16,955 bases of DNA. Source: Flavobacteriales bacterium (GTDB taxonomy: Bacteria; Bacteroidota; Bacteroidia; Flavobacteriales_D; Crocinitomicaceae). Under the pieces are notes generated by a model. That model was given only the letters and a program-made list of their open reading frames with translations, did no database searches and was not told the DNA's origin. Where the stretch lies: contig JABJEE010000093.1 in NCBI GenBank assembly GCA_018665005.1, positions 1 through 16,955 on the forward strand, read 5' to 3'. Positions 1 through 8,230 of the stretch are shown piece after piece. The stretch's first letter is position 1; every line of letters begins with the position of its first letter. The position numbers and the translations under genes are program-made.

Positions 1-3000
1 TCTGGGGCGTCTACAAATGGTGAGAACGGAATATGGTGTCTCGGACCGGGTGCTTTACCTCCCTATGTGGGCGGAACTGAACCCCCAGCTGGAAACTGGC
101 CTTACGCGCTTCCCCCTGAAGAAGACCCAACAACATCTCCTTACCCAAATTTTATCCCATGGCAAGTATACTATGGTAGTTTTTTTCCTGTAGAGCTTCC
201 TTCAGCTCTCGGCCTTTCGGGTTCAATCACCATTCCCTATGTCAATACTGATGCAACCATCAATTCAAATGGCGACATTAACGCATGCGGAGATTCAACT
301 TATTTTAATCTTAATCTTGAAATATTCGATTTGTTGGGTGGTATTATGTCTAGTGTCCCTGGACCGACGGCCGCCATTGGCGCTTTTTTAGAGAACCTTT
401 CTGGGTCAGAAGAGATTGGAGGAGTTGCTGAGGTAAGCTGGAATTTTTTTAGTGCAAGCTTTGATGCGAACATTACGAATAAGCAATGTTTCGACTTCAC
501 ACCTAAAGTCTATGCCGAAATGGATTTTCCTCTTCCTGTAAATTATTCCATCATTAATGGTTCTTCAGGAGCGGTATCATCAACAGGACAATCAAGCATC
601 ATAACTTTTGAAGTAGGAGACCAGCTCCAATATCAATACCCTTGTTATTACGAAGAATTGAATATCACTCCTACATATTCGATTGTTGGCGACATAAAAA
701 ACCGCACCTATGACGAAGTTTCTTTTGACTTTTTGATGAGTGCTTTTGAGTTTGGATTTGAAATACCTGAAGTAGTTGTTATCCCAGGATTTACTATCCC
801 CGAAATCTGCATTCCTATTCCATACCCATGTCCATCGTGGTCTTGTCCTTGGTGTTGGTGCACTTATACAGCTTGCACACCAGAAGTTGTTGTTCCGGAC
901 CTAGGGTTTCCTGGTTTTGAGCTAAGCGTTGGACCTCTTTGGGAGACCTCTATACCAATAGGTTCTTTTCAATATAATTGGTTTGAGGATGATTGGGAAT
1001 TAGAGGGTTTTGACCCAGTGACAATGCCCTCGTTTAAAATGAAGGCCTCACCAATACAAGTGAATAGCTCTGTTAACGATGTGGCATGTTATGAAGATGC
1101 TACTGGGAGTATCGATGTCACTATTGTTGCCGAATCACATGCCTTTCCATACAGTTTCCAATGGTCTAATGGTAATACTTTTACGAGTAACTCAGCAACA
1201 ACTGCCTTATCAAATATTGAGGCCGGGCAATATACTGTTGACATTATAGATAATAATGGCTGTCAGCTTTTTTCAGGTGCAACAGTCAATGAACCTGCCG
1301 AACTTTATTTAAGCTACTCAAAACTAGACAAGCAATGTGGTGGTGGCATTAACAATGGCTCGATCGACCTTTCAGTATTCGGAGGCACCCCGCCATATTT
1401 CTACAATTGGTCTAACGGTTCTGTTGTCCAAGATTTATCAAATCTCAACTCAGGCACATACAGTGTCTCAGTTACAGATTCCAAAGGATGCACCGCCAAC
1501 GCTGAAGTTGTCATTATAGAACCCAATCCAATCGTGGTTAATGGTCTAATTACTAATGTGAACTGTAAAGGAGAATCCGATGGTGAAATCGAAGTATCGG
1601 TTTATGGTGGGAATTTGCCATTTAGCTACTCATGGGATTCTGGACAAGTTACTGAAGACCTATCTTCATTAATCGCGGGAACCTATACGTTGACAGTTAC
1701 AGACGCTAAAAACTGCACGAATCAAACCCCATTCGATATTGATGAACCTCTTCAAGAATTGGCACTAACTGCCGCTCCGGTTGATATTAATTGTTTCGGT
1801 GAAAATACAGGTGAGGTACAAGTCACCACTTTAGGGGGGACCCCTGGTTACACCTATCAATGGGTAAGTCCGATTAACGGAGTGTTGCCTTATTTTTCTG
1901 AAGATTTAAATGGCATTTATGCTGGGGAATACATCCTTAATACAACAGATGAAAACGGGTGCATCGCTTCTATAAACGTCAATGTTGATCAGCCTTTACA
2001 ACCCATTTCGATAGATGTAGATATCTCGAATGTACTGTGTTTTGGAGAGAGCTCGGGATACATTCACCCCAATGTATATGGCGGTACGGCAAATTATATA
2101 TTCTCATGGTCCAATGGTTCAGTAATTGAAGATCTTAATGCTTTGGATGCAGGAGACTATACTTTATCCGTTTTAGATGCTGCAGGGTGTATGCAGGACT
2201 TTTCATTTTTCGTTGATGAGCCAGATGCTGAGCTAACCGGAACCGTTGAGGTTACGAACGTTTCGTGTTTTGGAGAGTTAACAGGTTCTATTTCCATGCT
2301 TGGATCAGGAGGTTCTGAACCCTACTCCTATCAGCTTAATACGGTTGATACATCCAGTTTTATCAATGAATTACCCTCAGGAACATATGCTATTGTAATT
2401 TTGGATGAAAACCTATGTAGCTATATTGAAACCGTTTCAATTAATCAGCCTGTAGCTCCAATTAACGGAATCGACACGATTGAGGATGTCAATTGTTACG
2501 GTGATTCAACAGGACAAATAGATGTTGTGGTTTCAGGAGGAACATCACCATACCAATACACCTGGGTTTCAAGTGATTCAATCATAATGACAAATACTTC
2601 TCAAGTATTGACAAGTCTTATCGAAGGTACTTATGTACTACAAATTCAAGATTCAATGCTTTGCTCACAATGGTATTCCTATAATGTTATTCAACCGTCA
2701 GCCCCTGTCACTGTTGAAGTCAATTCATCTCATGTAAATTGTCTTGGACAAAGCGATGGCCAAATTGACCTGATTGTTTCTGGAGGAAGTGGTAATTATT
2801 ATTTTCAGTGGAATACGGGACAGGTTTCTTCAAATTTAAATGCAATTAATGCGGGCATCTATTCTTGTAATATAACTGACGATAACAATTGCCTAACGAA
2901 TGTGGGGGTTGAAATTAACGAGCCTGCAGAAGGCTTAATGTTAACCGTGTTGAAACAGGATTTACTTTGTAATGGCGATTCATCTGGCGCGATTTCTTCG

Positions 3001-4125
3001 CTTGTTCAAGGTGGAACACCTCCATACACTTATGCCTGGTCATCAGGGCAGACCAGTGCTTCTATTGATGAATTATCTCCAGGAAATTATACTCTAACGG
3101 TTACTGATCACTTAAATTGCAATGCCTATTCCGGAGCATTGATTGCTGAGCCAGAGGAGTTGGAGGTAATAACAAATTCATCTGATGTTTTGTGTCATGG
3201 TGAGTCAACAGGATCTATTTCTATTAATGTGACTGGAGGTATTCAGCCCTATGAATACAATTGGGGCGATCAAAACAATACCCTGTTAAATAATCCGAGT
3301 GAAATCCTTTATGGCTACTCTTCAGGAGATTATTTGATACGAGTTACTGATAAAAACGGCTGTATTGATGAACAAATTGCAATTATTGCAGAACCAGAAC
3401 TCTTTGTGTCTGAAATTGATGTCCTTGATGTATTGTGTTTTGGGGAATCCAACGGTAGTATTTCTGTTTCTTTTGAAGGAGGAGTACCACCATACGCCAT
3501 TCAATGGAATACGGGGCAAACAAATGTGAATGTTGATAATTTGATCGCAGGAAATTATCAATACGTTGCTCTTGATAGTAATAATTGTCGAATTCAAAAT
3601 ACCGTTTCTCTAAATGAACCAGACCCCTTATCCTTAAATGCTGAAACTATACCTGTTAGCTGTGTAGATCATTCTGATGGTGAAATCAGTGTTGTTATCG
3701 ACGGGGGGATTCATCCTTACTCAATACTTTGGGGTATTGGTTTAACAGATGAGAGCATAAATCAACTTTCAGGAGGAGAATATACACTAAACGTCACCGA
3801 TTATAATAATTGCTCGATAGACACAATAGTGATTTTAGAAATTAGAAATACGTCATGTATTGATATCCCGAACACATTTACACCGAACGGTGATAATTAC
3901 AATGATACATGGACCATCGTAAATATCAACTTATACCCCGATTACGAATTACATGTTTTTAATAAATGGGGAAATGAAGTTTATAACAGTAAGGAGTTTA
4001 ATCAAGAAGAATGGGACGGAACCCGTTCCGGAAACCCATTGCCCTCTGATGTTTATTATTATATCTTAAAATTGAACAATGCCGATGATACACAGCACAA
4101 CGGAACAGTTACGATTCTTCGTTAA
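1..4125 (+). CDS. SprB-repeat surface protein with T9SS type B sorting domain, 5' end outside window
   Basis: Frame 1 is open from the first base, so the true start lies upstream. The GTG at 67 is merely the first start-like codon and no signal peptide is visible. Three parts are seen. Bases 1 to about 1050 encode a non-repetitive region I do not recognise, rich in aromatic residues, Pro and Asn, with a dense Cys/Trp cluster at 808-876. Bases 1051-3855 encode 12 tandem repeats matching the SprB repeat pattern (CxGxxxGxI, GGxxPYxYxW, GxYxxxVTDxxxC). Bases 3856-4122 encode a gliding-motility-associated sorting domain with NTFTPNGDNYNDTW, NKWGNEVY and NPLPSD motifs. Proteins of this family are exported by the T9SS and displayed on the cell surface, as with the gliding adhesin SprB of Flavobacterium johnsoniae. 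The ligand is unknown, and a motility role as opposed to adhesion cannot be decided here. The adjacent paralogue and PorP/SprF-type gene support a type B secretion role. Confidence 0.9.
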   Translation, partial: SGASTNGENGIWCLGPGALPPYVGGTEPPAGNWPYALPPEEDPTTSPYPNFIPWQVYYGSFFPVELPSALGLSGSITIPYVNTDATINSNGDINACGDSTYFNLNLEIFDLLGGIMSSVPGPTAAIGAFLENLSGSEEIGGVAEVSWNFFSASFDANITNKQCFDFTPKVYAEMDFPLPVNYSIINGSSGAVSSTGQSSIITFEVGDQLQYQYPCYYEELNITPTYSIVGDIKNRTYDEVSFDFLMSAFEFGFEIPEVVVIPGFTIPEICIPIPYPCPSWSCPWCWCTYTACTPEVVVPDLGFPGFELSVGPLWETSIPIGSFQYNWFEDDWELEGFDPVTMPSFKMKASPIQVNSSVNDVACYEDATGSIDVTIVAESHAFPYSFQWSNGNTFTSNSATTALSNIEAGQYTVDIIDNNGCQLFSGATVNEPAELYLSYSKLDKQCGGGINNGSIDLSVFGGTPPYFYNWSNGSVVQDLSNLNSGTYSVSVTDSKGCTANAEVVIIEPNPIVVNGLITNVNCKGESDGEIEVSVYGGNLPFSYSWDSGQVTEDLSSLIAGTYTLTVTDAKNCTNQTPFDIDEPLQELALTAAPVDINCFGENTGEVQVTTLGGTPGYTYQWVSPINGVLPYFSEDLNGIYAGEYILNTTDENGCIASINVNVDQPLQPISIDVDISNVLCFGESSGYIHPNVYGGTANYIFSWSNGSVIEDLNALDAGDYTLSVLDAAGCMQDFSFFVDEPDAELTGTVEVTNVSCFGELTGSISMLGSGGSEPYSYQLNTVDTSSFINELPSGTYAIVILDENLCSYIETVSINQPVAPINGIDTIEDVNCYGDSTGQIDVVVSGGTSPYQYTWVSSDSIIMTNTSQVLTSLIEGTYVLQIQDSMLCSQWYSYNVIQPSAPVTVEVNSSHVNCLGQSDGQIDLIVSGGSGNYYFQWNTGQVSSNLNAINAGIYSCNITDDNNCLTNVGVEINEPAEGLMLTVLKQDLLCNGDSSGAISSLVQGGTPPYTYAWSSGQTSASIDELSPGNYTLTVTDHLNCNAYSGALIAEPEELEVITNSSDVLCHGESTGSISINVTGGIQPYEYNWGDQNNTLLNNPSEILYGYSSGDYLIRVTDKNGCIDEQIAIIAEPELFVSEIDVLDVLCFGESNGSISVSFEGGVPPYAIQWNTGQTNVNVDNLIAGNYQYVALDSNNCRIQNTVSLNEPDPLSLNAETIPVSCVDHSDGEISVVIDGGIHPYSILWGIGLTDESINQLSGGEYTLNVTDYNNCSIDTIVILEIRNTSCIDIPNTFTPNGDNYNDTWTIVNINLYPDYELHVFNKWGNEVYNSKEFNQEEWDGTRSGNPLPSDVYYYILKLNNADDTQHNGTVTILR
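808..876 (+). other. Cys/Trp/Pro-rich segment in the N-terminal region of the first protein
   Basis: Cys codons fall at 808, 829, 844, 853, 859 and 874: six cysteines in 23 residues, with Trp codons at 838, 850 and 856 and several Pro (local motif PWCWCTYTAC). Similar PEVVV-containing strands lie on both sides (about 769-804 and 880-924), so the segment looks like a hairpin tip or knot between two beta strands. The rest of this protein carries mostly two Cys per 75-residue repeat. A disulfide knot or a metal site are both possible; neither is shown by sequence alone. Confidence 0.6.
1051..3855 (+). repeat. 12 tandem SprB-type repeats (first protein)
   Basis: The first Cys codon of each repeat is at 1087, 1336, 1564, 1792, 2038, 2266, 2494, 2740, 2968, 3193, 3436 and 3661. 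Repeat lengths are therefore 83, 76, 76, 82, 76, 76, 82, 76, 75, 81 and 75 residues, with a shorter last one. Every third repeat (1, 4, 7, 10) is longer by 5 to 7 residues, added after the YxYxW strand. Short repeats have two Cys about 50 residues apart. The repeats are divergent in DNA, so this is an old protein-level array and not a recent tandem duplication. Confidence 0.88.
3856..4122 (+). other. T9SS type B (gliding-motility-associated) C-terminal sorting domain
   Basis: This 89-residue domain has the family hallmarks in order: NTFTPNGDNYNDTW, LYPDYELHVFNKWGNEVY, NPLPSDVYYYILKLN and a final GTVTILR. It matches the CHU_C / TIGR04131 type of sorting domain. In F. johnsoniae such domains direct export through the T9SS, with help from SprF/PorP-like proteins. 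Confidence 0.92.
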
Positions 4126-7100
4126 GAACAAAGTGTTGATTTTTACAATACTTTTATCAAGTATTGTTTCAAACACTTGGGGCAGTACGCCTCCGTCTTG
4201 TCCCACCATACAAATGAGTGGTACATCATTGGATTGCTACGGAGATGAAAATGGTTCCGCAATTGTAAATATTATTACCCAAAGTAGCGGAGATTACACC
4301 TACACATGGTCCAATGGAATAATTGCCTCTGGTTCTTCAAGCACAATTTCGAACCTTGCTGTAGGCACATACACCGTAACTGTAAAAGACAATCAATCGG
4401 GTTGTACGGTTATTGGAGCTTATGTTGTAAATTCACCCGCTCCCGTTAACATTTCAGAAAACATAACACACATCAACTGTTTTGGTCAAACAACGGGAGA
4501 AATTGATGTTGATGTTTTTGGTGGTAGTGGACCATATCAATATGCTTGGAATAATGGCGCTGTATCACAAGACTTATCAAATGTCTCTGCCGGAAATTAT
4601 TCATTAACAGTGTACGCGCCGAATATTAATTGTACCGCAACCAAATCCTTTACAATAGACGAACCATTGGAAGGACTAGATCATAATGGTGTGGGGTCTA
4701 ATGTTGATTGTTTTGGTGAATCAAGTGGAACAATCAATTTAACCGTTTGGGGTGGCACGCCTCCGTATTCCTTTAATTGGAATTCGGGAGCTTCCACAGA
4801 AGACCTAGTGAATATTTCATCAGGAAACTATAATGTCGTTATTTCTGATAGTAAAAACTGTGCCAATACCTCCTCGTATGAAATAACACAGCCTGATATT
4901 GTTATTGGGACAATGTCAGCGACAGATGTTGGGTGTTATGGTGATGGGTCAGGATCTGTTTCCATTGATCTAGTAGGGGGAAGCACCCCTTACCACTATT
5001 CTTGGTTCAATAGCACAACCCTTTTTGCTCAGAATGAGTCTACGATGACCAATATGTCTGCTGAAGAATACCATGTGGTGGTCACTGATCAAAATGGCTG
5101 TATTTATTCTGATAGCATAGAAATTAGTGAGCCCCCAGAGCTCTCTGCAAATGCAGTTACCCTGAGTGATATTGATTGTTTTGGAGGAAGTAATGGCGAG
5201 TTAAACATGACTCCAGAAGGCGGGTCGCCCCCCTATTCTTTTAGTTGGGTGAATTCACAAATGGCTTCTTATGGTGATTCAGAGGATCTAAATAATGTTC
5301 CCGCCAGTGTTTATACTGTTTCAATAACAGATTTGAACTTGTGTACTTATTCTCTGAGTCATGAAATATTTCAACCGTCAACAGCAATTTTTGTAGAGTC
5401 TCAAATTACAGATGTTAAGTGCTTCGGAGAAAATACTGGGGAAGTAGAGCTAAACATTCAAGGAGGAACTTCTCCTTTTCAGATTTCTTGGTCAAATGGA
5501 CAATCCACATCTCAGATCGGAAATTTATCCTCCGATGTATATACATATACTGTTATTGATGCAAACCTCTGTCCTTTCTCCAATGCCGTAACGGTCGATC
5601 AACCGAGCGAAGTTTTAGATGTTAATTATACAGTTGTGGACGTTCTTTGTAATGGTGACCATAGCGGTTCTATTTCTTTGGCTCCGTTTGGCGGAACTCC
5701 CCCATATTTGTACTCTTGGGCAAATACAACTTTTCAACTTAGCGTGGTATCTTCTTCAATAAATAACTTTCCTTCGCAAGATTATATTTTTCAAGTTACG
5801 GATAGCCAAGGATGTTTGATTAGCGATACCATAAGTATTCAGGAACCTCCTGTGCTTACCGCCAATTTTTCGGTGACTCATATATTGTGCAAAGACGATA
5901 GTACAGGTCAGATTACCACGAATATTGGTGGGGGAAATGATCCATATTCATTTGCTTGGACAAATGGATCGGTTAGTTCTGATTTAGAATTTTTAACTGC
6001 TGGATTGTATGAGATCCTTATAACAGATGATAACAATTGTACCAGAATAGATCAGGTTGTCGTCGAAGAACCTGAACTGGAGCTAGTATCATCCTATCAG
6101 ATTGAAAATGTGACTTGCTATAATGGAGAAAATGGAAGTATTGATGCGAATATTCAAGGCGGAACTAGTCCTTATAATTACAGCTGGTCCTCACAAGATA
6201 CAACAGCAAACGTTGAAGGTCTTTCAGGTGGACTGTACACATTGGTTATAACTGACGAAAATGCATGTCTCTTAATTGACACTATAACTGTTATTCAGCC
6301 TGACCCTATTGTCTTAAATGAGGTGATTCAGCCACCATCCTGTTATGGCTTTTCCGATGGAAATATAGATATTCAACCTGAAGGCGGAACGGCACCATAC
6401 CAATTTACTTGGTTCGATTCAGATTTTGCACTAGCTTCTCAAAATGAAGATTTAGATAGCGTGTATACCGATGTTTACCAACTGGAGCTATATGATTCTA
6501 ATCTATGTTTCTATGAGGTTTTTATTGAAGTCAACGAACCAGATTCATTAAGTCTAGATTACACATTAAATGAAACACCTTGTCCTGGAGAAGCAACTGG
6601 AGAGCTCGAGCTTCAAGCTTCAGGAGGCACCCCAGAATACTTTTATGCATGGTCCAATGGTGCAGACACCGAAATTGCGGAAAACTTAACTTCAGGTATC
6701 TATCACGTAGATGTTTTTGATTCCAATGGTTGTAGCGATTCTCTAAACATTGAAATACCTTACGTTGACCCCATTGAAATCACATTCGACAAAACCAATC
6801 TTTCCTGTATCGATCAATCCGATGGATCTGCAACAGCACTGGTTAGTGGAGGTTATGGTGGTTACAATTACATGTGGTTCGACAATTCCACACTGTCATA
6901 CCATGAGAACCTTGATAATACGTGGTACACTTTATTGGTTACAGATGTGCTTGACTGTCAAGCAATGGATTCGGTTTATATTGAATCAAATCCTATTTCA
7001 TGTATTAACCCTGTAAATACATTTACTCCTAATGGGGACGATTATAATGACACTTGGGTGATTGATAATTTGGAACTCTATCCAAATACAGAAATTTTAA

Positions 7101-7267
7101 TCTACAACAAATGGGGGAATTTGGTATACAAGCAAAGCAACTCGTATATACCCTGGAATGGAAACGAAAATAATAATCCACTTCCATCCGATAGCTATTA
7201 TTACATCATAAACCTTAACGAACCGGAAAGGGAAAACCTTAAAGGAGTAATCACCATAATAAGATAA
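4079..7267 (+). CDS. SprB-repeat surface protein with T9SS type B sorting domain, paralogue of the upstream gene
   Basis: This 1062-residue protein has an N-terminal signal peptide (hydrophobic core about residues 19-30, likely cleaved near residues 34-36), 12 SprB-type repeats (about 42-974) and a gliding-motility-associated sorting domain (975-1062; NTFTPNGDDYNDTW, NKWGN, NPLPSD). Unlike its upstream neighbour it has no large N-terminal domain, so it is essentially all repeat stalk. The ATG at 4079, 47 nt inside the upstream gene, was chosen because the bases before it are A-rich, as is usual for Bacteroidota starts. An ATG at 4085 is equally in frame and a GTG at 4133 would avoid the overlap. 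Its product is probably exported through the T9SS and carried on the outer membrane. The next gene, 3 nt downstream, encodes the matching PorP/SprF-type partner. Ligand unknown; a fibre, adhesin or gliding role is inferred. Confidence 0.93.
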   Translation: MPMIHSTTEQLRFFVKNKVLIFTILLSSIVSNTWGSTPPSCPTIQMSGTSLDCYGDENGSAIVNIITQSSGDYTYTWSNGIIASGSSSTISNLAVGTYTVTVKDNQSGCTVIGAYVVNSPAPVNISENITHINCFGQTTGEIDVDVFGGSGPYQYAWNNGAVSQDLSNVSAGNYSLTVYAPNINCTATKSFTIDEPLEGLDHNGVGSNVDCFGESSGTINLTVWGGTPPYSFNWNSGASTEDLVNISSGNYNVVISDSKNCANTSSYEITQPDIVIGTMSATDVGCYGDGSGSVSIDLVGGSTPYHYSWFNSTTLFAQNESTMTNMSAEEYHVVVTDQNGCIYSDSIEISEPPELSANAVTLSDIDCFGGSNGELNMTPEGGSPPYSFSWVNSQMASYGDSEDLNNVPASVYTVSITDLNLCTYSLSHEIFQPSTAIFVESQITDVKCFGENTGEVELNIQGGTSPFQISWSNGQSTSQIGNLSSDVYTYTVIDANLCPFSNAVTVDQPSEVLDVNYTVVDVLCNGDHSGSISLAPFGGTPPYLYSWANTTFQLSVVSSSINNFPSQDYIFQVTDSQGCLISDTISIQEPPVLTANFSVTHILCKDDSTGQITTNIGGGNDPYSFAWTNGSVSSDLEFLTAGLYEILITDDNNCTRIDQVVVEEPELELVSSYQIENVTCYNGENGSIDANIQGGTSPYNYSWSSQDTTANVEGLSGGLYTLVITDENACLLIDTITVIQPDPIVLNEVIQPPSCYGFSDGNIDIQPEGGTAPYQFTWFDSDFALASQNEDLDSVYTDVYQLELYDSNLCFYEVFIEVNEPDSLSLDYTLNETPCPGEATGELELQASGGTPEYFYAWSNGADTEIAENLTSGIYHVDVFDSNGCSDSLNIEIPYVDPIEITFDKTNLSCIDQSDGSATALVSGGYGGYNYMWFDNSTLSYHENLDNTWYTLLVTDVLDCQAMDSVYIESNPISCINPVNTFTPNGDDYNDTWVIDNLELYPNTEILIYNKWGNLVYKQSNSYIPWNGNENNNPLPSDSYYYIINLNEPERENLKGVITIIR
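4202..7000 (+). repeat. 12 tandem SprB-type repeats (second protein)
   Basis: The first Cys codon of each repeat is at 4235, 4478, 4709, 4934, 5177, 5420, 5648, 5888, 6116, 6341, 6581 and 6806. Repeat lengths are 81, 77, 75, 81, 81, 76, 80, 76, 75, 80 and 75 residues plus a short last one. Repeats 1, 4, 7 and 10 are long, as in the neighbouring protein; repeat 5 is an extra long one. The last repeat of both proteins starts with a variant C(V/I)DxSDG motif. Confidence 0.88.
7001..7264 (+). other. T9SS type B C-terminal sorting domain
   Basis: This 88-residue domain is closely similar to that of the upstream protein: NTFTPNGDDYNDTW, LYPNTEILIYNKWGN, NPLPSDSYYYI and final GVITIIR. The likeness suggests both proteins use the same outer membrane partner, plausibly the PorP/SprF-type protein encoded immediately downstream. 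Confidence 0.92.
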
Positions 7268-7270
7268 GAT

Positions 7271-8230
7271 ATGAAACACATACTACTTACAATCTTTTTG
7301 ATTTTTGGATTAACACAAACATTATTCGCACAGCAAATCGCTTTGAACTCTCAATATTTGTTTAACAATATGTTGGTAAACCCCGGTGCAACGGGTACTA
7401 AGGATTATATACCTGTCCAATTGAACTTTAGAAAACAATGGACCAACTTTCCTGGGTCTCCAACAACACAATTTTTATCCTGCGATTCAAAGCTCGCCGA
7501 CAATTTTGGAATTGGTGGTATAATCTACAATGATGTTGGTGGTCCTAGTAGAAGAACAGGTGTAAATATAAATGCCGCATATCACCTTCAAATTGATGCA
7601 AAAAAAGAGCATCTACTTTCATTTGGACTTGGTGTTTCTTTAACACAACATATCATGGATATGAGTGTTCTTACCACCTATCTTCCGGATGACCCGGCGG
7701 TTTTAAATGGATACAATAATCAAATGGTTCCTGACGCAAATTTTGGAATCATTTACACTTTCAAAAACAACTTATATGTTGGATTATCTTCATATAATTT
7801 GAGCCAATCAAAACGAGACTTATATGCCTTCAATAATAGGTTGGCTAACCCCTTGGCACGAAATTATTATTTCACTTCAGGATATAAATTCACACTTGGT
7901 CAGTTATGGAATTTAAAGGCCGCCACCTTAATTCAAGCCATTGAGGCTGGTGCAGTTCAATGGGATTTGACAAGTATTGTAGAATACAAAGACTCCTATT
8001 GGTTAGGCCTATCATATAGACTGAACGATGCTCTTGCTGTGTTATGCGGTGCGCAAATTGGTCCATTGAAGTTTGGCTATTCTTATGATTTTTCTTTATC
8101 TGAAATTGGAGAGTATTCGGCAGGATCACATGAAGTATTTATTGAATTCCAAATTGGAAACAAGAATGCAGAAAACAATAGAGTTCCTTGGCTGAAAAGA
8201 AATAGAATTTACACACCAAGTAATGAGTAA
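7271..8230 (+). CDS. PorP/SprF-family T9SS outer membrane protein
   Basis: This 319-residue protein has a signal peptide (residues 1-20, cleavage likely after LFA) followed by the PorP/SprF family signature: YLFNNMLVNPGATG (29-42), RKQW (54-57), FPGSPTTQ (60-67) and GIGGIIYNDVGG (80-91). The rest alternates polar and hydrophobic residues as in an outer membrane beta barrel, and the length is usual for the family. SprF of F. johnsoniae is encoded next to sprB and is needed for SprB to reach the cell surface; PorP-like proteins more generally support type B substrates. Here the gene follows two type B substrates, so it is probably their dedicated secretion or anchoring partner and not the core T9SS PorP; that assignment is inferred from position. 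The start is 3 nt after the previous stop. Its end overlaps the next start by 8 nt (ATGAGTAA), pointing to coupled translation. Confidence 0.93.
   Translation: MKHILLTIFLIFGLTQTLFAQQIALNSQYLFNNMLVNPGATGTKDYIPVQLNFRKQWTNFPGSPTTQFLSCDSKLADNFGIGGIIYNDVGGPSRRTGVNINAAYHLQIDAKKEHLLSFGLGVSLTQHIMDMSVLTTYLPDDPAVLNGYNNQMVPDANFGIIYTFKNNLYVGLSSYNLSQSKRDLYAFNNRLANPLARNYYFTSGYKFTLGQLWNLKAATLIQAIEAGAVQWDLTSIVEYKDSYWLGLSYRLNDALAVLCGAQIGPLKFGYSYDFSLSEIGEYSAGSHEVFIEFQIGNKNAENNRVPWLKRNRIYTPSNE

Noticed and set aside
67..69. GTG at 67 as the start of the first gene
   Set aside because: The frame is open back to base 1, no signal peptide follows, and a T9SS cargo needs one; the gene is simply cut by the window edge.
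300..500. Minus-strand open frames such as 300-500, 3322-3597, 7890-8129, 12814-13053 and 14091-14354
   Set aside because: They lie fully inside well-supported plus-strand genes, are short and match no protein pattern; they are shadow frames.
1051..3855. Recent tandem DNA duplication or CRISPR-like array
   Set aside because: The repeats are conserved only at protein level; no identical DNA blocks or regular spacers are seen.
7262..7275. A separate promoter before the PorP/SprF-type gene
   Set aside because: Only 3 nt separate the genes and I see no convincing Bacteroidota -33/-7 pair at a fitting distance.
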